Assembly (NCBI GenBank): GCA_013114725.1
Contig: QCWD01000001.1
Location: forward strand, 1-52,743
DNA: 52,743 nucleotides
Reading direction: 5' to 3'
Source: Nitrososphaeraceae archaeon
GTDB lineage: Archaea > Thermoproteota > Nitrososphaeria > Nitrososphaerales > Nitrososphaeraceae
Made by a program: the position numbers and the translations under genes
The notes under the pieces: model-generated
Seen by the model: the letters and a program-made list of their open reading frames with translations, nothing else
Database searches by the model: none
What the model was told of the DNA's origin: nothing
Part shown: in pieces, positions 8,761 to 16,450 of the stretch
How positions within the stretch are numbered: the first letter of the stretch is position 1
How the letters are laid out: each line of letters starts with the position of its first letter

Positions 8761-9420
8761 TTATTTGAAACGCGACATTGTAAATGGTTCATTTAATTTC
8801 ATTAATTTACTTAAAAGAAGAGTAATAATAAAACCGTATAGGAATCCTCCTACAATATCAGTAAAATAGTGTTGATGTAAATATATTCTTGAAATTCCTA
8901 TCAGCATCGGAAACAACCAAATTAAACCCACAGAACGAGTTTTATCCCAGAACAAATAAAAAATCAAGAATGCAAAAGACGTTGCCCTGGCCATATGATT
9001 TGAGGGAAAGGAATACGGTTGTGAAATGGGCATCATGCTATCATTTTCAATAGTGTAGTTTTCAGGAAGTACAAAATCCTGAGAAAATATTGATGAGGGT
9101 GATTCTTTCCCGATTATAGGTTTCATATACATAATTGTAATTGAAAGTATTACTATAGATATTAAAAAAATCATCCCAAGCTTTCTGGTTCTTCTAATAA
9201 TTGTTAAAATAATTGCAAGAATTACCATGGTAACTACATCTCCCATAGAGGTAATTGCTAGAATTACATTTGTTGTCAAAGAATTTTTTTCAATCAATGC
9301 GTCTAAAGAAATAGTAAGAAAATTATCGGTGTTTACTAGGAGTCCTAAATTGACAAATAAAGATAATAAAATAAATGAAAGAACAAGATATAAAAAGTTA
9401 AATGATCTGATTTTTAGCAT
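8761..9420 (-). CDS. PAP2-superfamily membrane phosphatase with altered motif 1
   Basis: Probably removes phosphate from a lipid or isoprenoid diphosphate at the membrane. The 219 residues hold five or six hydrophobic helices. Motif 2 reads PSNH (139-142; usual PSGH, catalytic His142) and motif 3 is intact as SRIYLHQHYFTD (Ser177, Arg178, His184, Asp188). Motif 1, normally KX6RP, reads Lys100-x6-Ser107-Pro108, so the phosphate-binding Arg is missing. Activity may therefore be changed or lost. It is monocistronic, with 267 bases of featureless AT-rich sequence on its 3' side. Undecaprenyl/polyprenyl diphosphate phosphatase is the usual role of relatives, but the substrate is not visible here. 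Confidence 0.85.
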   Translation of the reverse strand: MLKIRSFNFLYLVLSFILLSLFVNLGLLVNTDNFLTISLDALIEKNSLTTNVILAITSMGDVVTMVILAIILTIIRRTRKLGMIFLISIVILSITIMYMKPIIGKESPSSIFSQDFVLPENYTIENDSMMPISQPYSFPSNHMARATSFAFLIFYLFWDKTRSVGLIWLFPMLIGISRIYLHQHYFTDIVGGFLYGFIITLLLSKLMKLNEPFTMSRFK

Positions 9421-9491
9421 TCCTACATATTAAAATAAGATAAATTTATTTTATAACTATTACAGCATGAAAAAAATCTATTATAATAAGT

Positions 9492-9938
9492 TTATCGTCT
9501 ATATTTTGAGGACCAAAACGTTTCTTTGTTATAGAGCCATTTTAGATAATCAGATAAAATTGTGCAATGGTCGAATGCCATATCTATTTTATGTAAATCA
9601 TTAATATTTATCCATGCTATTTCCTTTGCGTCATCACCCGCTTTTGGAATCCCATCTATAATTGTACTCATAAACACTATAGATATTGCGTGTCCCCGAG
9701 GGTCACGTGATGGGTCCGAATAAACACCCAAAATATCTAATGGTTCTACATCTAAGGATGTTTCTTCAAGTGTTTCTCTTCTAACTGCATCTTCAACAGT
9801 TTCATCAAAATTAATAAACCCTCCTGGTAGAGCATAGTGGTTCTTGAAAGGCTCCTTTGATCTCTTAATCAACAAAATGGTTGAATTTTTTCTTATAATA
9901 TTATCTACAGTCAAGGAAGGTTTTGAATATATTTTCAT
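9492..9938 (-). CDS. Nudix hydrolase
   Basis: Hydrolyses a nucleoside diphosphate linked to another moiety (ADP-ribose or oxidised dNTP types are common for this architecture). The 148 residues begin with a beta-strand segment (NSTILLIKRSKEPFKNHYAL) followed by a full Nudix box: PGGFINFDETVEDAVRRETL then EETSL, which fits GX5EX7REUXEEXGU with Ser in place of the last Gly. ATG at 9938. The TYR/GFI context resembles archaeal ADP-ribose pyrophosphatases, but substrate cannot be assigned. It is separated by about 70 bases from the PAP2 gene on the same strand and may or may not share its transcript. Confidence 0.93.
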   Translation of the reverse strand: MKIYSKPSLTVDNIIRKNSTILLIKRSKEPFKNHYALPGGFINFDETVEDAVRRETLEETSLDVEPLDILGVYSDPSRDPRGHAISIVFMSTIIDGIPKAGDDAKEIAWININDLHKIDMAFDHCTILSDYLKWLYNKETFWSSKYRR

Positions 9939-10018
9939 AAATTACAAGCATAAAAATATTATTTTAATATGTCGTCAACAAATAAGATATTTATGAAATA
10001 AGATATTATAAAATCAAG

Positions 10019-10264
10019 TTGACATTAATACTATGGAGGGAACAATGGTTAAAACCGTTGAATGTGGAAGATTTGAATTTAGATGAGTGTCATTATTGCA
10101 AAAAAAAATTTAATGAATTTGATTTTGTTTCTTCGTGTGAGTTTTGCAATATAAATGTAGTTCATGATAGCTGTGCAAATGACCATTTATTAAAGATGCA
10201 TAAAAAAGAATTGAAGGAGAAAGCCAACGAACAGAAAGAAAAACAACTTCATGAATACCAATGA
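10019..10264 (+). CDS. Small zinc-finger-like protein
   Basis: 81 residues with a compact cysteine/histidine pattern: ECHYCKKKF, then SSCEFCNINVVHDSC and NDHLLKMHKKE. This is a cross-brace-like arrangement (C-x2-C, C-x2-C, H-x2-C, H-x4-H) able to bind two zinc ions, followed by a charged helix (KKELKEKANEQKEKQLHEYQ). Start is probably the TTG at 10019, with other TTG/GTG codons 13-15 residues later possible; no ATG lies in frame. Function is unknown. It converges on the OppD-type gene, whose stop is 12 bases away. Confidence 0.6.
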   Translation: MTLILWREQWLKPLNVEDLNLDECHYCKKKFNEFDFVSSCEFCNINVVHDSCANDHLLKMHKKELKEKANEQKEKQLHEYQ

Positions 10265-10275
10265 GGTATACACTA

Positions 10276-11229
10276 CTATTCATATAACCAACATTTTACA
10301 TATCCATTATTTATTTTAATTAATGGTGGATTTTGTTTACAAATTTCTTTTGCGTATGGACATCGTCCGTAATAGCGACAACCAGATTCCAGGTTTTTCG
10401 TTTCAATTTCATTTAATGAAGTTTGTTTAATTTCTGTAAAAGTAGAGCCAAATTTTGGTGAATTAGAAATCAACATTTGGGTATACGGATGATTTGGACT
10501 GGAATAGATGTCACCTAGACGATTGAATTCAACGATCTGTCCGGCATACATTACTGCGATCCAATCAGCTAATTCAGAAACAATTCCAAAATCATGTGTT
10601 ATTAGAATTATTGTTTTTTTCTCATTAGTTTTTAATTTTTTTAAAAGATTTATTATTTGTGCTTGAATAAGTACATCTAAAGCAGTTGTTGGTTCGTCTG
10701 CAATCAATATTTTGGGATTTAAAATTAATGCCATTGCGATAATTACTCTTTGTTTCATGCCTCCACTGAGTTCATGTGGATATTGTTTAAGAATCGATTT
10801 ATCTAAATTGACTTCTAAAAGGGAATTTTCGATGGATTCTTTGTCGTATTTGTTTTTTCCATAGTGTTGAATAAAAATTTCCTTAAATTGGTCCTCAATA
10901 GAGAAAACAGGGTCCAGTGAGTTCATTGCGCCCTGAAACACCATCGCAATTTTTTTCCACCTTATATTTTCATTAAAATCATTATCAGAAATTTTTGTGA
11001 TGTCTTGATCGTCTAAGAGAATTTTTCCGCTGGTTATTCTTCCAGGAGGTTCCAAACTACGTATAATTGCATTTCCAAGTGTACTTTTGCCGGACCCAGA
11101 TTCTCCCACCAATCCTACGGCTTCCCCTTCATTAAGTGAAAATGAAGCATTTTCAACTGCATTTTTTTCTTTTTTATTTTTTTCAGAATATGATACCGAA
11201 ATATTGTGAATGAATAACTTTGGTGTAAT
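10276..11229 (-). CDS. OppD/DppD-type ABC transporter ATP-binding protein, start codon problematic
   Basis: The ATPase of a peptide/nickel-type ABC importer. It shows GESGSGKST (Walker A), VFQGAMNSLDPV (Q-loop), LSGGMKQRV (signature), ILIADEPTTALD (Walker B), LITHDFG (H-loop) and the OppD C-terminal Cys-rich tail (CRYYGRCPYAKEIC). The first ATG/GTG/TTG codons in this frame lie just before the Walker A motif (about 11112-11115), yet homologous sequence (PKLFIHNISVSYS, then FSLNEGEAVGLV) continues in frame up to about 11229 with only ATT or CTG as possible starts. The full frame gives about 317 residues, normal for the family. No permease or substrate-binding gene is nearby. The promoter favours a GTG at 11242 in another frame; see findings. 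Confidence 0.85.
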   Translation of the reverse strand: MTPKLFIHNISVSYSEKNKKEKNAVENASFSLNEGEAVGLVGESGSGKSTLGNAIIRSLEPPGRITSGKILLDDQDITKISDNDFNENIRWKKIAMVFQGAMNSLDPVFSIEDQFKEIFIQHYGKNKYDKESIENSLLEVNLDKSILKQYPHELSGGMKQRVIIAMALILNPKILIADEPTTALDVLIQAQIINLLKKLKTNEKKTIILITHDFGIVSELADWIAVMYAGQIVEFNRLGDIYSSPNHPYTQMLISNSPKFGSTFTEIKQTSLNEIETKNLESGCRYYGRCPYAKEICKQNPPLIKINNGYVKCWLYE

Positions 11230-11260
11230 CAGAGAATGTCACATATAAAAAAGTCTTGCA

Positions 11261-11272
11261 ATTATATAAATT
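11261..11272 (-). promoter_or_regulatory. TATA box of the OppD-type gene
   Basis: On the minus strand this reads AATTTATATAAT, centred about 25 bases upstream of a GTG at 11242. Archaeal spacing would place transcription at or beside that GTG, which is one base out of frame with the ABC gene. Confidence 0.5.
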
Positions 11273-11395
11273 TGAATATTTCTGTATTTTTTTGAAAATA
11301 GAATTTCATTTTTAGATTATTTGATTAAAAGTCGAAATAGGAATATGAAAATACTAATATTCCTGCAAGAAATCATTTTTAATGTTTTATTATAA

Positions 11396-11905
11396 ATGAA
11401 GACACCGATTTGTAATTTTGATGCTAAAACTGGCACCTTATGTAATAAATGTGATTCCAGATTAAAGTTAGGTCATATAACTGACGGAGATGTTCAAGCA
11501 TCTATAAAAATGGCAAAATTGGCCCAGAAAAACCAAGATATTGATAAATTTACCTTAGTCGCTGCACATAATATCGACGATGAAATAATTCTTTTTTTGA
11601 AAAATTCAGATATTACACTTATAAGGTCAGATCAGAAAATATTGGATTTGATAAAAAAAGAATTTGATAATAAGGTTTGGTTTGTAGAATCTGGGGCTTC
11701 AGATAAGAGATTTTTAGAAAATATGCTTTTTCCTCTGAAAATTTCTTTAATGAACATGGTTTGGCTGCCAGATGGAAATAAACTAACTAAGATTATCGTA
11801 TCAAATCAAAGTAAATTAGAATTGCAAGCAAAAAAAATTCAAAATATAGCAAAAAAAATAAAAAATATCGAAGTAATAATTGAATTTGGAGATAATAATA
11901 GTTAA
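11396..11905 (+). CDS. NusA-like KH-domain protein (predicted transcription/translation factor)
   Basis: 169 residues. The N-terminus has a zinc-finger-like module (ICNFDAKTGTLCNKCDSRL) typical of an archaeal family annotated as NusA-like or KH-domain RNA-binding proteins, which commonly lies directly upstream of aspS, as here (16-base gap). The middle contains LVAAHNIDDEIILFLKNSDI and the C-terminal half (MNMVWLPDGNKLTKIIVSN) has the appearance of a degenerate KH fold. It probably binds RNA; a role in transcription elongation is an annotation tradition and is not shown by the sequence. ATG at 11396. Confidence 0.65.
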   Translation: MKTPICNFDAKTGTLCNKCDSRLKLGHITDGDVQASIKMAKLAQKNQDIDKFTLVAAHNIDDEIILFLKNSDITLIRSDQKILDLIKKEFDNKVWFVESGASDKRFLENMLFPLKISLMNMVWLPDGNKLTKIIVSNQSKLELQAKKIQNIAKKIKNIEVIIEFGDNNS

Positions 11906-11920
11906 AAGTAGTTGAGATAA

Positions 11921-13228
11921 ATGGAGGAAATTCATAGAACACATTACAATAATCAGATAAACGAATCTATAATTGGTAGTAATATAAGAATAGCTGGCTG
12001 GATTGAAGATATACGAGATATTGGAAATTTAGGGTTTATTATTTTACGGGACGTAACTGGAACAATACAAGTAGTTGTAGGCAAAGAAAATATTTCATTA
12101 CTAACAGATCTTCCAAGACAGAGTTCAATAGTCATTGATGGGATTGTTCAAATAAGTAAGGCAAAAGATTCTTCAGTTGAGGTAAAGTTAAAAAAAATTG
12201 AAACTATGACAAAGGCAGTACATCCGCTACCGATAGACCCCACAGGACGTGTAGAATCTGCAAGTGATAAAAGGTTAGATGCACGTTCACTTGATCTAAG
12301 AAATCCAAGTGTAGCTGCGATTTTTCATTTAAGATCTATAAGTTTGGATACAATACGTAATACACTAAAATTGGACAGATTTATAGAAGTGAATACTCCG
12401 AAGATAATTGGAAGTGCAAGCGAAGGGGGTGCAAATTTATTTGAATGTCAGTATTTTAAAAGAAAAGCGTATCTAGCACAGAGTCCTCAATTGTACAAAG
12501 AACAGTTAACACTAGGGTTGGATAAAATTTTTGAAATTGCTCAATATTACAGGGCTGAAAATTCAAATACAATTCGACATCTTACAGAATTCTTAAGTGT
12601 GGACATAGAAGCAGCATATCAAGATTATGAAGACATTATGAAAACAATAGAAATTGTCGTTAAAAATGTAATAAATACAGTTACCAGTTCTGAATATTTT
12701 TCAAAATGCGAGATGAGCGAAGAAAAGAGGAATAAAATAAGTCAAATTGACATAAATAAACCATTTAACAAATTAAGATATCAAGATTGTATTGATGAAT
12801 TAAACAGATCGGGAGAGAAGAAAGAATTTGGTGATGACCTAAGTGATCTGGATCTTCGAAAAATTGGAAAGAATCATCAAGAATTCTTTTTTATTACAGA
12901 TTGGCCGTTAAAGATTAAACCGTTTTATATTCATGAAAAAGCAAGTAACTATGAATTATCAGAATCGTTTGATTTGCAGTATGGATTCTTAGAGCTAGTA
13001 TCTGGTGGCAGAAGGCAACACGACCCAGTAAAGATCAAAAACAGATTGGAAGAACAGGGACTAAGTCCCTCTAGTTTTGTGGAGCATTTAAAGTCATTTA
13101 ATTGGGGAATGCCTCCTCATTCAGGTTGTGGCCTCGGATTTGATAGGTTAATCATGGTTCTAACAGGTGCGGAAAATATTAGAGATGTAGTATTATATCC
13201 AAGAGACCCAGATAGACTTAATCCTTAA
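11921..13228 (+). CDS. aspS: Aspartyl-tRNA synthetase, archaeal type
   Basis: Attaches aspartate to tRNA-Asp (and possibly tRNA-Asn if non-discriminating). The 435 residues start with an OB-fold anticodon-binding domain (IRIAGWIEDIRDIGNLGFII), then the class II core: motif 1 FIEVNTPKIIG, the LAQSPQLYKEQL segment, motif 2 YRAENSNTIRHLTEF, and motif 3 GCGLGFDRLIM near the C-terminus. Length and lack of a bacterial GAD insert are typical of archaeal AspRS. ATG at 11921. No gatCAB genes are in view, so discrimination of tRNA-Asn cannot be judged here. Confidence 0.96.
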   Translation: MEEIHRTHYNNQINESIIGSNIRIAGWIEDIRDIGNLGFIILRDVTGTIQVVVGKENISLLTDLPRQSSIVIDGIVQISKAKDSSVEVKLKKIETMTKAVHPLPIDPTGRVESASDKRLDARSLDLRNPSVAAIFHLRSISLDTIRNTLKLDRFIEVNTPKIIGSASEGGANLFECQYFKRKAYLAQSPQLYKEQLTLGLDKIFEIAQYYRAENSNTIRHLTEFLSVDIEAAYQDYEDIMKTIEIVVKNVINTVTSSEYFSKCEMSEEKRNKISQIDINKPFNKLRYQDCIDELNRSGEKKEFGDDLSDLDLRKIGKNHQEFFFITDWPLKIKPFYIHEKASNYELSESFDLQYGFLELVSGGRRQHDPVKIKNRLEEQGLSPSSFVEHLKSFNWGMPPHSGCGLGFDRLIMVLTGAENIRDVVLYPRDPDRLNP

Positions 13229-13270
13229 CAACAATGTCATATTCATTTTTAATTAGCACGTTAACAAATT

Positions 13271-13690
13271 TTATTCAACGAATTTATTTTTTATCGAAAT
13301 ATCAGAGAGTTGTTCATCTAACAAAAATGATTTTAATTCGTTAGAAGTTGTTGAATAAATCACCCAAGGAATTGGATTTATTTTCATATACATAATATCC
13401 GTACTAGAGGGGATTGGTGGTCCCGGATGAGAATGAAAAATGCCTACTATATTGAAGTTTGGGTATGAAAGGTCTTGATATTTTTTAAATAACTCATCTG
13501 GATCCATATTGAATTCAATAGAAGATTGTTTGGTGTTTTCCATCTGTTCAACAAATCGTACCGTTATTATATTTTTTGAAATAGATCCGAATAATAAAGC
13601 ACAAGACTCAAATGGTAATGAAGTGAGGGCAATTTGAATCAGCTTCTTTTGTAGATTAGAAGAAATGATTATGGAATTTAAAGTATTCAA
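13271..13690 (-). CDS. JAMM/MPN-domain metalloprotease
   Basis: A zinc isopeptidase-type protein (Mov34/MPN/PAD-1). The 139 residues have Glu28 in PFESCALLFG and a JAMM motif at 86-98 (HSHPGPPIPSSTD) with zinc ligands His86, His88 and Asp98. The loop between His88 and the conserved Ser is one residue shorter than the usual HxHx7Sx2D if Ser95 is the conserved one. Archaeal relatives remove ubiquitin-like SAMP proteins from targets or process such modifiers. No modifier gene is adjacent. ATG at 13690. It shares its strand with the blue copper gene upstream, with a 43-base gap. Confidence 0.85.
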   Translation of the reverse strand: MNTLNSIIISSNLQKKLIQIALTSLPFESCALLFGSISKNIITVRFVEQMENTKQSSIEFNMDPDELFKKYQDLSYPNFNIVGIFHSHPGPPIPSSTDIMYMKINPIPWVIYSTTSNELKSFLLDEQLSDISIKNKFVE

Positions 13691-13733
13691 AGTTTATAGA
13701 CACTAAAACAACATCCAATAATAAAAAATGTTT

Positions 13734-14594
13734 TTAATTTATAATAAAACTAGCTTTCATGTATGGATGAATAGTGCAGAAATATTCATAAGTACCTTTT
13801 GGAAATTTGGTTATATCCAAAGAATATTCTTTTTCTTTCATTATTAGTTGTGAATCAAATGTTTTACCGTCATCTTTTAAGCTCGTGACTGTATGAGGAA
13901 CGTTGTCAACATTTCGCCAGGTTATACCTGGTTCAGAATTAATTTGTAAAACATCTGGCCCATAGTCAGGGTTTCCTTGTGCAGAAGAGCCGGCAAGAAT
14001 ATCAACTTGAGCATATTTTGAGACATCAGTTGTGGGAGTGGAGGATACATCCGTTTTTACCTCACCAGCCTCTGAAGATGGGGATGACGCATCAGTAGAT
14101 TGTGTAAAACCTTGAAGCGAATAAAGAACTACAACACCAATGATAGTCATTCCAAGAAAGATTCCGTATAATATTTTCATCTTTTGGTAATTTCTATAAA
14201 AAGCAACAACTATTGCTGCAGCAGGAACTGATATCAAGGCCATAATAAAAATATATATAAAAATACTTGAGGCCATGCCGCTGACTGAAATAGCTCCTAA
14301 AAATCCACATCCAACCAATATTGTCAGACTTATTGCTGTAGCAACCTTTGATTTTTTTGAAGTTGGAAATCCATCTTTAAATAGACCTGCCACAAGAAAA
14401 ATGAGACCGATCGTCATAGTTAAAAATGTTAAAGCATGCATTCCATCAATGAATGTCTTTGCCAAACCAGATAACGAAATTCCCACACCTATAGCTCCTA
14501 TTGCACTAAGTCCTATCCCAGGTGTAAGCAAGTCCCAATCAGACATTTTGGATAATGTTACTGTTGGAAAATTTGTATAATTTAATCTTTTCAT
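13734..14594 (-). CDS. Membrane-anchored blue copper protein (amicyanin/plastocyanin-like)
   Basis: An electron carrier of the copper-rich respiratory system of ammonia-oxidising archaea. The N-terminal half has about five hydrophobic helices (GIGLSAIGAIGVGISLSGLA through ILYGIFLGMTIIGVVVLYSL). A Ser/Thr-rich linker (about 166-190) leads to a cupredoxin domain with type 1 copper ligands His234 (VPHTVTS), Cys273, His276 and Met279 in CTIHPYM, an amicyanin-type spacing. The long ORF starts at 14594, but the TATA-like AAATTATACAAA lies inside it and suggests the ATG at 14546 (Met17) as the true start. It is divergent from ctaB. Confidence 0.88.
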   Translation of the reverse strand: MKRLNYTNFPTVTLSKMSDWDLLTPGIGLSAIGAIGVGISLSGLAKTFIDGMHALTFLTMTIGLIFLVAGLFKDGFPTSKKSKVATAISLTILVGCGFLGAISVSGMASSIFIYIFIMALISVPAAAIVVAFYRNYQKMKILYGIFLGMTIIGVVVLYSLQGFTQSTDASSPSSEAGEVKTDVSSTPTTDVSKYAQVDILAGSSAQGNPDYGPDVLQINSEPGITWRNVDNVPHTVTSLKDDGKTFDSQLIMKEKEYSLDITKFPKGTYEYFCTIHPYMKASFIIN

Positions 14595-14647
14595 AACATA
14601 AATTATAAACTTATTGAAAAAAATCCGAATAAGTTAAATTCAGGACG

Positions 14648-15568
14648 GTGAAAAATGGAAAATGGAGAATTAATGGGGTGCTTTTGTTAAAAGATTATAT
14701 CGAGGTTTCTAAGCCAAGGATAGTAGTAGTTCTTGTAATTACGGCAGTTACTTCTTTTTTAGGTGCTACACGATTTGATTCGACCCCAACCGTTGCATGG
14801 GATATTAACATCTGGAAATTGTTATTTTTAATACTTTCTGGTACAATAGCATCGATGGGTTCTAGTGCATTAAATCACTACTATGACAGAGACATTGATA
14901 GAATTATGGAAAGGACTTCAAACAGACCAATTCCTGCAGGAAGATTGGCTGCAAGAAACGTATTGATTTATGGTTTAGCCTTATCTGTAATTTCAGTAAT
15001 TATATCATGGTTTACATTAAATCCAGTTGCAACCCTGATGATAGCCATTGGGATATTTTTTTATGTTATCATTTATACATCTTGGTTAAAACGTTCAAAT
15101 TCTTCCAATATTGTTATTGGTGGATTTGCAGGTAGTGCAGCATCTATGGCAGGATGGGCAACGACAACTGGAAGTATGGACATATTGGGATTTTTAGTAG
15201 GATGGATTGTTTTTATGTGGACTCCACCACATTTTTGGTGCCTTGCAATAAAAACAAGAGAAGAATACGAATCTGTTAAAGTTCCGATGTTGCCGGTAAT
15301 CATAGGAAATGAAAAGACCGCAAAATATATTTTGATAAATACTGCAATATTATTGCCTTATTCTTTATCGCTGTATTTTTTTGGGTTAGGACTTGTTTAT
15401 GTTGCTGTTGCTGCCATTTCTGGAACCTTAATGTTAATTTATCATTATAAATTGACTAAAAACCCTACACCGCAATTTGCTTGGAAGGCGTATAAAGTAA
15501 CAGCACCTTATTTGGTTATAATTTTTGTAGCAATTGCAGTTGACGTATTTTTTTATTTCAGACTATAG
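14648..15568 (+). CDS. ctaB: Protoheme IX farnesyltransferase (heme o synthase)
   Basis: A UbiA-superfamily membrane enzyme that adds a farnesyl-type tail to heme b for terminal oxidases. About 306 residues with seven to nine hydrophobic helices. The first Asp-rich motif is NHYYDRDIDRIMERT with SNRPIPAGRL, and the second region is PPHFWCLAIKTREEYESV then KVPMLPVIIG, both diagnostic of CtaB. GTG at 14648 gives the longest frame; GTG at 14678 (MLLLKDYIEVSKPRI) gives the usual family N-terminus and may be the true start. It diverges from the blue copper gene, consistent with shared use in respiration. Confidence 0.94.
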   Translation: MKNGKWRINGVLLLKDYIEVSKPRIVVVLVITAVTSFLGATRFDSTPTVAWDINIWKLLFLILSGTIASMGSSALNHYYDRDIDRIMERTSNRPIPAGRLAARNVLIYGLALSVISVIISWFTLNPVATLMIAIGIFFYVIIYTSWLKRSNSSNIVIGGFAGSAASMAGWATTTGSMDILGFLVGWIVFMWTPPHFWCLAIKTREEYESVKVPMLPVIIGNEKTAKYILINTAILLPYSLSLYFFGLGLVYVAVAAISGTLMLIYHYKLTKNPTPQFAWKAYKVTAPYLVIIFVAIAVDVFFYFRL

Positions 15569-15580
15569 AAAACTTGTTAG

Positions 15581-15799
15581 TTATTGGTTGGATTCAACAG
15601 CTTCGATGCGTCGTTTATCTTTAGTTATCCAAGATACGCGCAACAAGCCGTATATTTCTAAATCCAACAATATTTTATTAAGGTCAATCATACTCAAAGA
15701 TATTCCATCTTTTAATAAAGAGGACAACAGATCGGTATCGTTAATTTGTCCAAATTGTCGTACACGTTCATAAATTAAATTTCGCAGAGGATATTTCAT
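15581..15799 (-). CDS. Small winged-helix-like protein
   Basis: 72 residues, convergent with ctaB (12-base gap). The pattern LIYERVRQFGQINDTDLLSS then LDLEIYGLLRVSWITKDKRR looks like a single winged helix: a recognition-helix stretch followed by a basic wing. Such small single-domain proteins are common in Thaumarchaeota, but no role is known to me. ATG at 15799. The opposite-strand frame here is low in structure and is taken as a shadow. Confidence 0.6.
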   Translation of the reverse strand: MKYPLRNLIYERVRQFGQINDTDLLSSLLKDGISLSMIDLNKILLDLEIYGLLRVSWITKDKRRIEAVESNQ

Positions 15800-15928
15800 T
15801 TTAATACTTTGCCCAGATATATGGTATTTTTTAAATATATTAAGTAATAGTCTCTACATTTAGTTTAAAAAGTTGTGGAACATTGAATTTACTTTTTATT
15901 AAATAAAATTCCTTATGTTTATTAAACA

Positions 15929-16210
15929 CTATTGCATTTTTACGGATTCTCTGCTTACGTTGATTACTTCGATTTCTCCAACACCGCTGTGTGATTTAAT
16001 TGAATCCTCTAATTGGTCCATCTGTCCTTCTGAGTCTTCAAGTATAAAATCACCAATTATACAGAATAAACCAAAGGCTAGTGGTTCTTTTACAAATCCC
16101 TTCAATTGCATTCCTTCTGGCAAATTTTTTGATATTTCTTGGATGACATTATCTAGATTTTGTTCTGCATCGGAAGGAAGGATTTTGATTCTGGCTACTA
16201 ATCGTGTCAT
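15929..16210 (-). CDS. ef1b: Translation elongation factor 1-beta (aEF1B)
   Basis: Nucleotide-exchange factor for aEF1A. From ATG at 16210 the protein is 93 residues: MTRLVARIKILPSDAEQNLD, later LPEGMQLKGFVKEPLAFGL and VGEIEVINVSRES, the exact profile of archaeal EF-1 beta (about 90 residues). The frame is open 90 bases further upstream, but that part overlaps the zinc-ribbon gene and is not part of the protein. The start lies one base after the TAA of the zinc-ribbon gene, so the two are co-translated. Confidence 0.95.
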   Translation of the reverse strand: MTRLVARIKILPSDAEQNLDNVIQEISKNLPEGMQLKGFVKEPLAFGLFCIIGDFILEDSEGQMDQLEDSIKSHSGVGEIEVINVSRESVKMQ

Positions 16211-16211
16211 T

Positions 16212-16391
16212 TTATGGGCCCTCGAAACCACAACCAACACATTTATAAAATCTGGAGAATTCTCTACAACTTTCACATCGCCATAACAAGACAAATCCAC
16301 AATTTGGACAATAGTATTTTACACATTCGTCATTTGGCATTATTGGACGATTACATGAACTACATATTGGTAATTGTAATGGTTTTGACAT
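16212..16391 (-). CDS. Zinc-ribbon RNA-binding-type protein upstream of aEF1B (DUF1610-like)
   Basis: A 59-residue frame translated from the minus strand: MSKPLQLPICSSCNRPIMPN, then YYCPNCGFVLLWRCESC, then FYKCVGCGFEGP. It has four CxxC knuckles able to hold two zinc ions. A zinc-ribbon protein of this size directly upstream of aEF1B is a standard archaeal gene pair. ATG at 16391; TAA at 16212-16214, one base before the aEF1B ATG. Its presence shows that the longer in-frame opening of aEF1B is false. Confidence 0.9.
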   Translation of the reverse strand: MSKPLQLPICSSCNRPIMPNDECVKYYCPNCGFVLLWRCESCREFSRFYKCVGCGFEGP

Positions 16392-16450
16392 TTTTGTACT
16401 AAATATGATGAAAATTTTAACCGAATTTATATCTTTATCTTATAAAACAA

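Noticed and set aside
15534-15773. Plus-strand frame over the end of ctaB
   Set aside because: It overlaps ctaB and a better minus-strand winged-helix gene, and its composition is not protein-like.
15929-16300. A longer aEF1B with a 30-residue N-terminal extension
   Set aside because: The extra part is the out-of-frame reading of the zinc-ribbon gene; the conserved protein starts at ATG 16210.
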